NCBI GenBank assembly: GCA_012033095.1
Contig: JAAUPO010000200.1
Span: 1-5,445, forward strand
Length of the DNA stretch: 5,445 nucleotides
DNA from: Synechococcaceae cyanobacterium RL_1_2
GTDB taxonomy: Bacteria > Cyanobacteriota > Cyanobacteriia > Cyanobacteriales > JAAUPO01
Direction: 5' to 3'
Under the pieces are notes generated by a model. That model saw nothing but the letters and a program-made list of their open reading frames with translations. It did no database searches and was not told where the DNA came from. Position numbers and translations under genes: made by a program. Below are positions 5,374 to 5,445 of the stretch, one piece after another; position 1 is the stretch's first letter; the number at the start of each line of letters is the position of its first letter.

Positions 5374-5445
5374 ACTGTTCAAACATGTTCTTAGAGAATG
5401 CCTAGAAGATGTTGGAGAATCGTAAAAATCATCAATTTCCCTTCC

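Larger units (their letters stand above)
5182..5384. mobile_element. MITE-like repeat element with flanking direct repeats
   Basis: TTGAACAG (5184-5191) is perfectly inverted as CTGTTCAA (5375-5382); extended to 5182-5191 and 5375-5384, 9 of 10 match. Outside lie direct copies of a 13-bp word, TTCTTAGAGGATG (5170-5182) and TTCTTAGAGAATG (5388-5400), 12 of 13 matching, like a target duplication. The interior has no open frame and consists mostly of two tandem repeats. The spacing between terminal and direct repeats differs on the two sides (0-1 versus 3-5 bp), which weakens the mobile-element reading. It begins about 20 bp after the RsbW-like stop codon. Confidence 0.5.

Noticed and set aside
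5170..5445. CRISPR array
   Set aside because: Only two copies of each repeat, directly adjacent without unique spacers; the layout is tandem duplication.

Overview
The window looks like unicellular cyanobacterial DNA, probably from a Synechocystis-like relative. Two exact HIP1 palindromes (GCGATCGC, 1813-1820 and 3828-3835) and many partial GATCG words support this, as do a moderately AT-rich base composition, few Shine-Dalgarno sequences, and an ArsC with the Cys8/Cys80/Cys82 arrangement known from Synechocystis. From memory, the well-studied Synechocystis strain has an arsBHC operon with an unlinked arsR. Here arsR is linked and no arsH is present, so this is not that arrangement.

Region 1 (1-2535) is an arsenic-resistance cluster, all on the + strand: arsR, then acr3/arsB, then arsC. 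Three perfect copies of the ArsR-family operator ATCAA-N6-TTGAT are visible. One overlaps the presumed TTG start of arsR. The other two are adjacent 18-bp palindromes that cover the -35 box and fill the -35/-10 spacer of a readable acr3 promoter. The simple model is arsenite-relieved repression of both arsR and acr3; ArsC reduces arsenate to arsenite and Acr3 exports it. The acr3 frame is broken by an apparent one-base deletion next to a HIP1 site at about 1820, which separates the last membrane helix.

Region 2 (2536-3008) is a gap of about 470 bp in which I see no gene.

Region 3 (3009-5160) is a two-gene signalling module: a response regulator-GAF-PP2C (RsbU/SpoIIE-type) phosphatase, then a small RsbW-like HATPase. 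The phosphatase reads as two open frames, but a third frame between them also looks like protein. Two compensating single-base indels in homopolymers (about 3590 and 3665-3668) would restore one 537-residue protein. With the acr3 lesion, that makes three single-base indels in 5.4 kb, so sequencing or assembly error must be considered before any gene is called dead.

Region 4 (5161-5445) holds a MITE-like structure of about 200 bp with terminal inverted repeats, a 13-bp flanking direct repeat, two internal tandem repeats (49 bp and 36 bp) and four G5 tracts. Related G-rich words lie in a second inverted-repeat element between arsR and acr3. I do not see a clearly new biological system. The most distinctive points are the operator layout, the frame lesions and the paired repeat elements.
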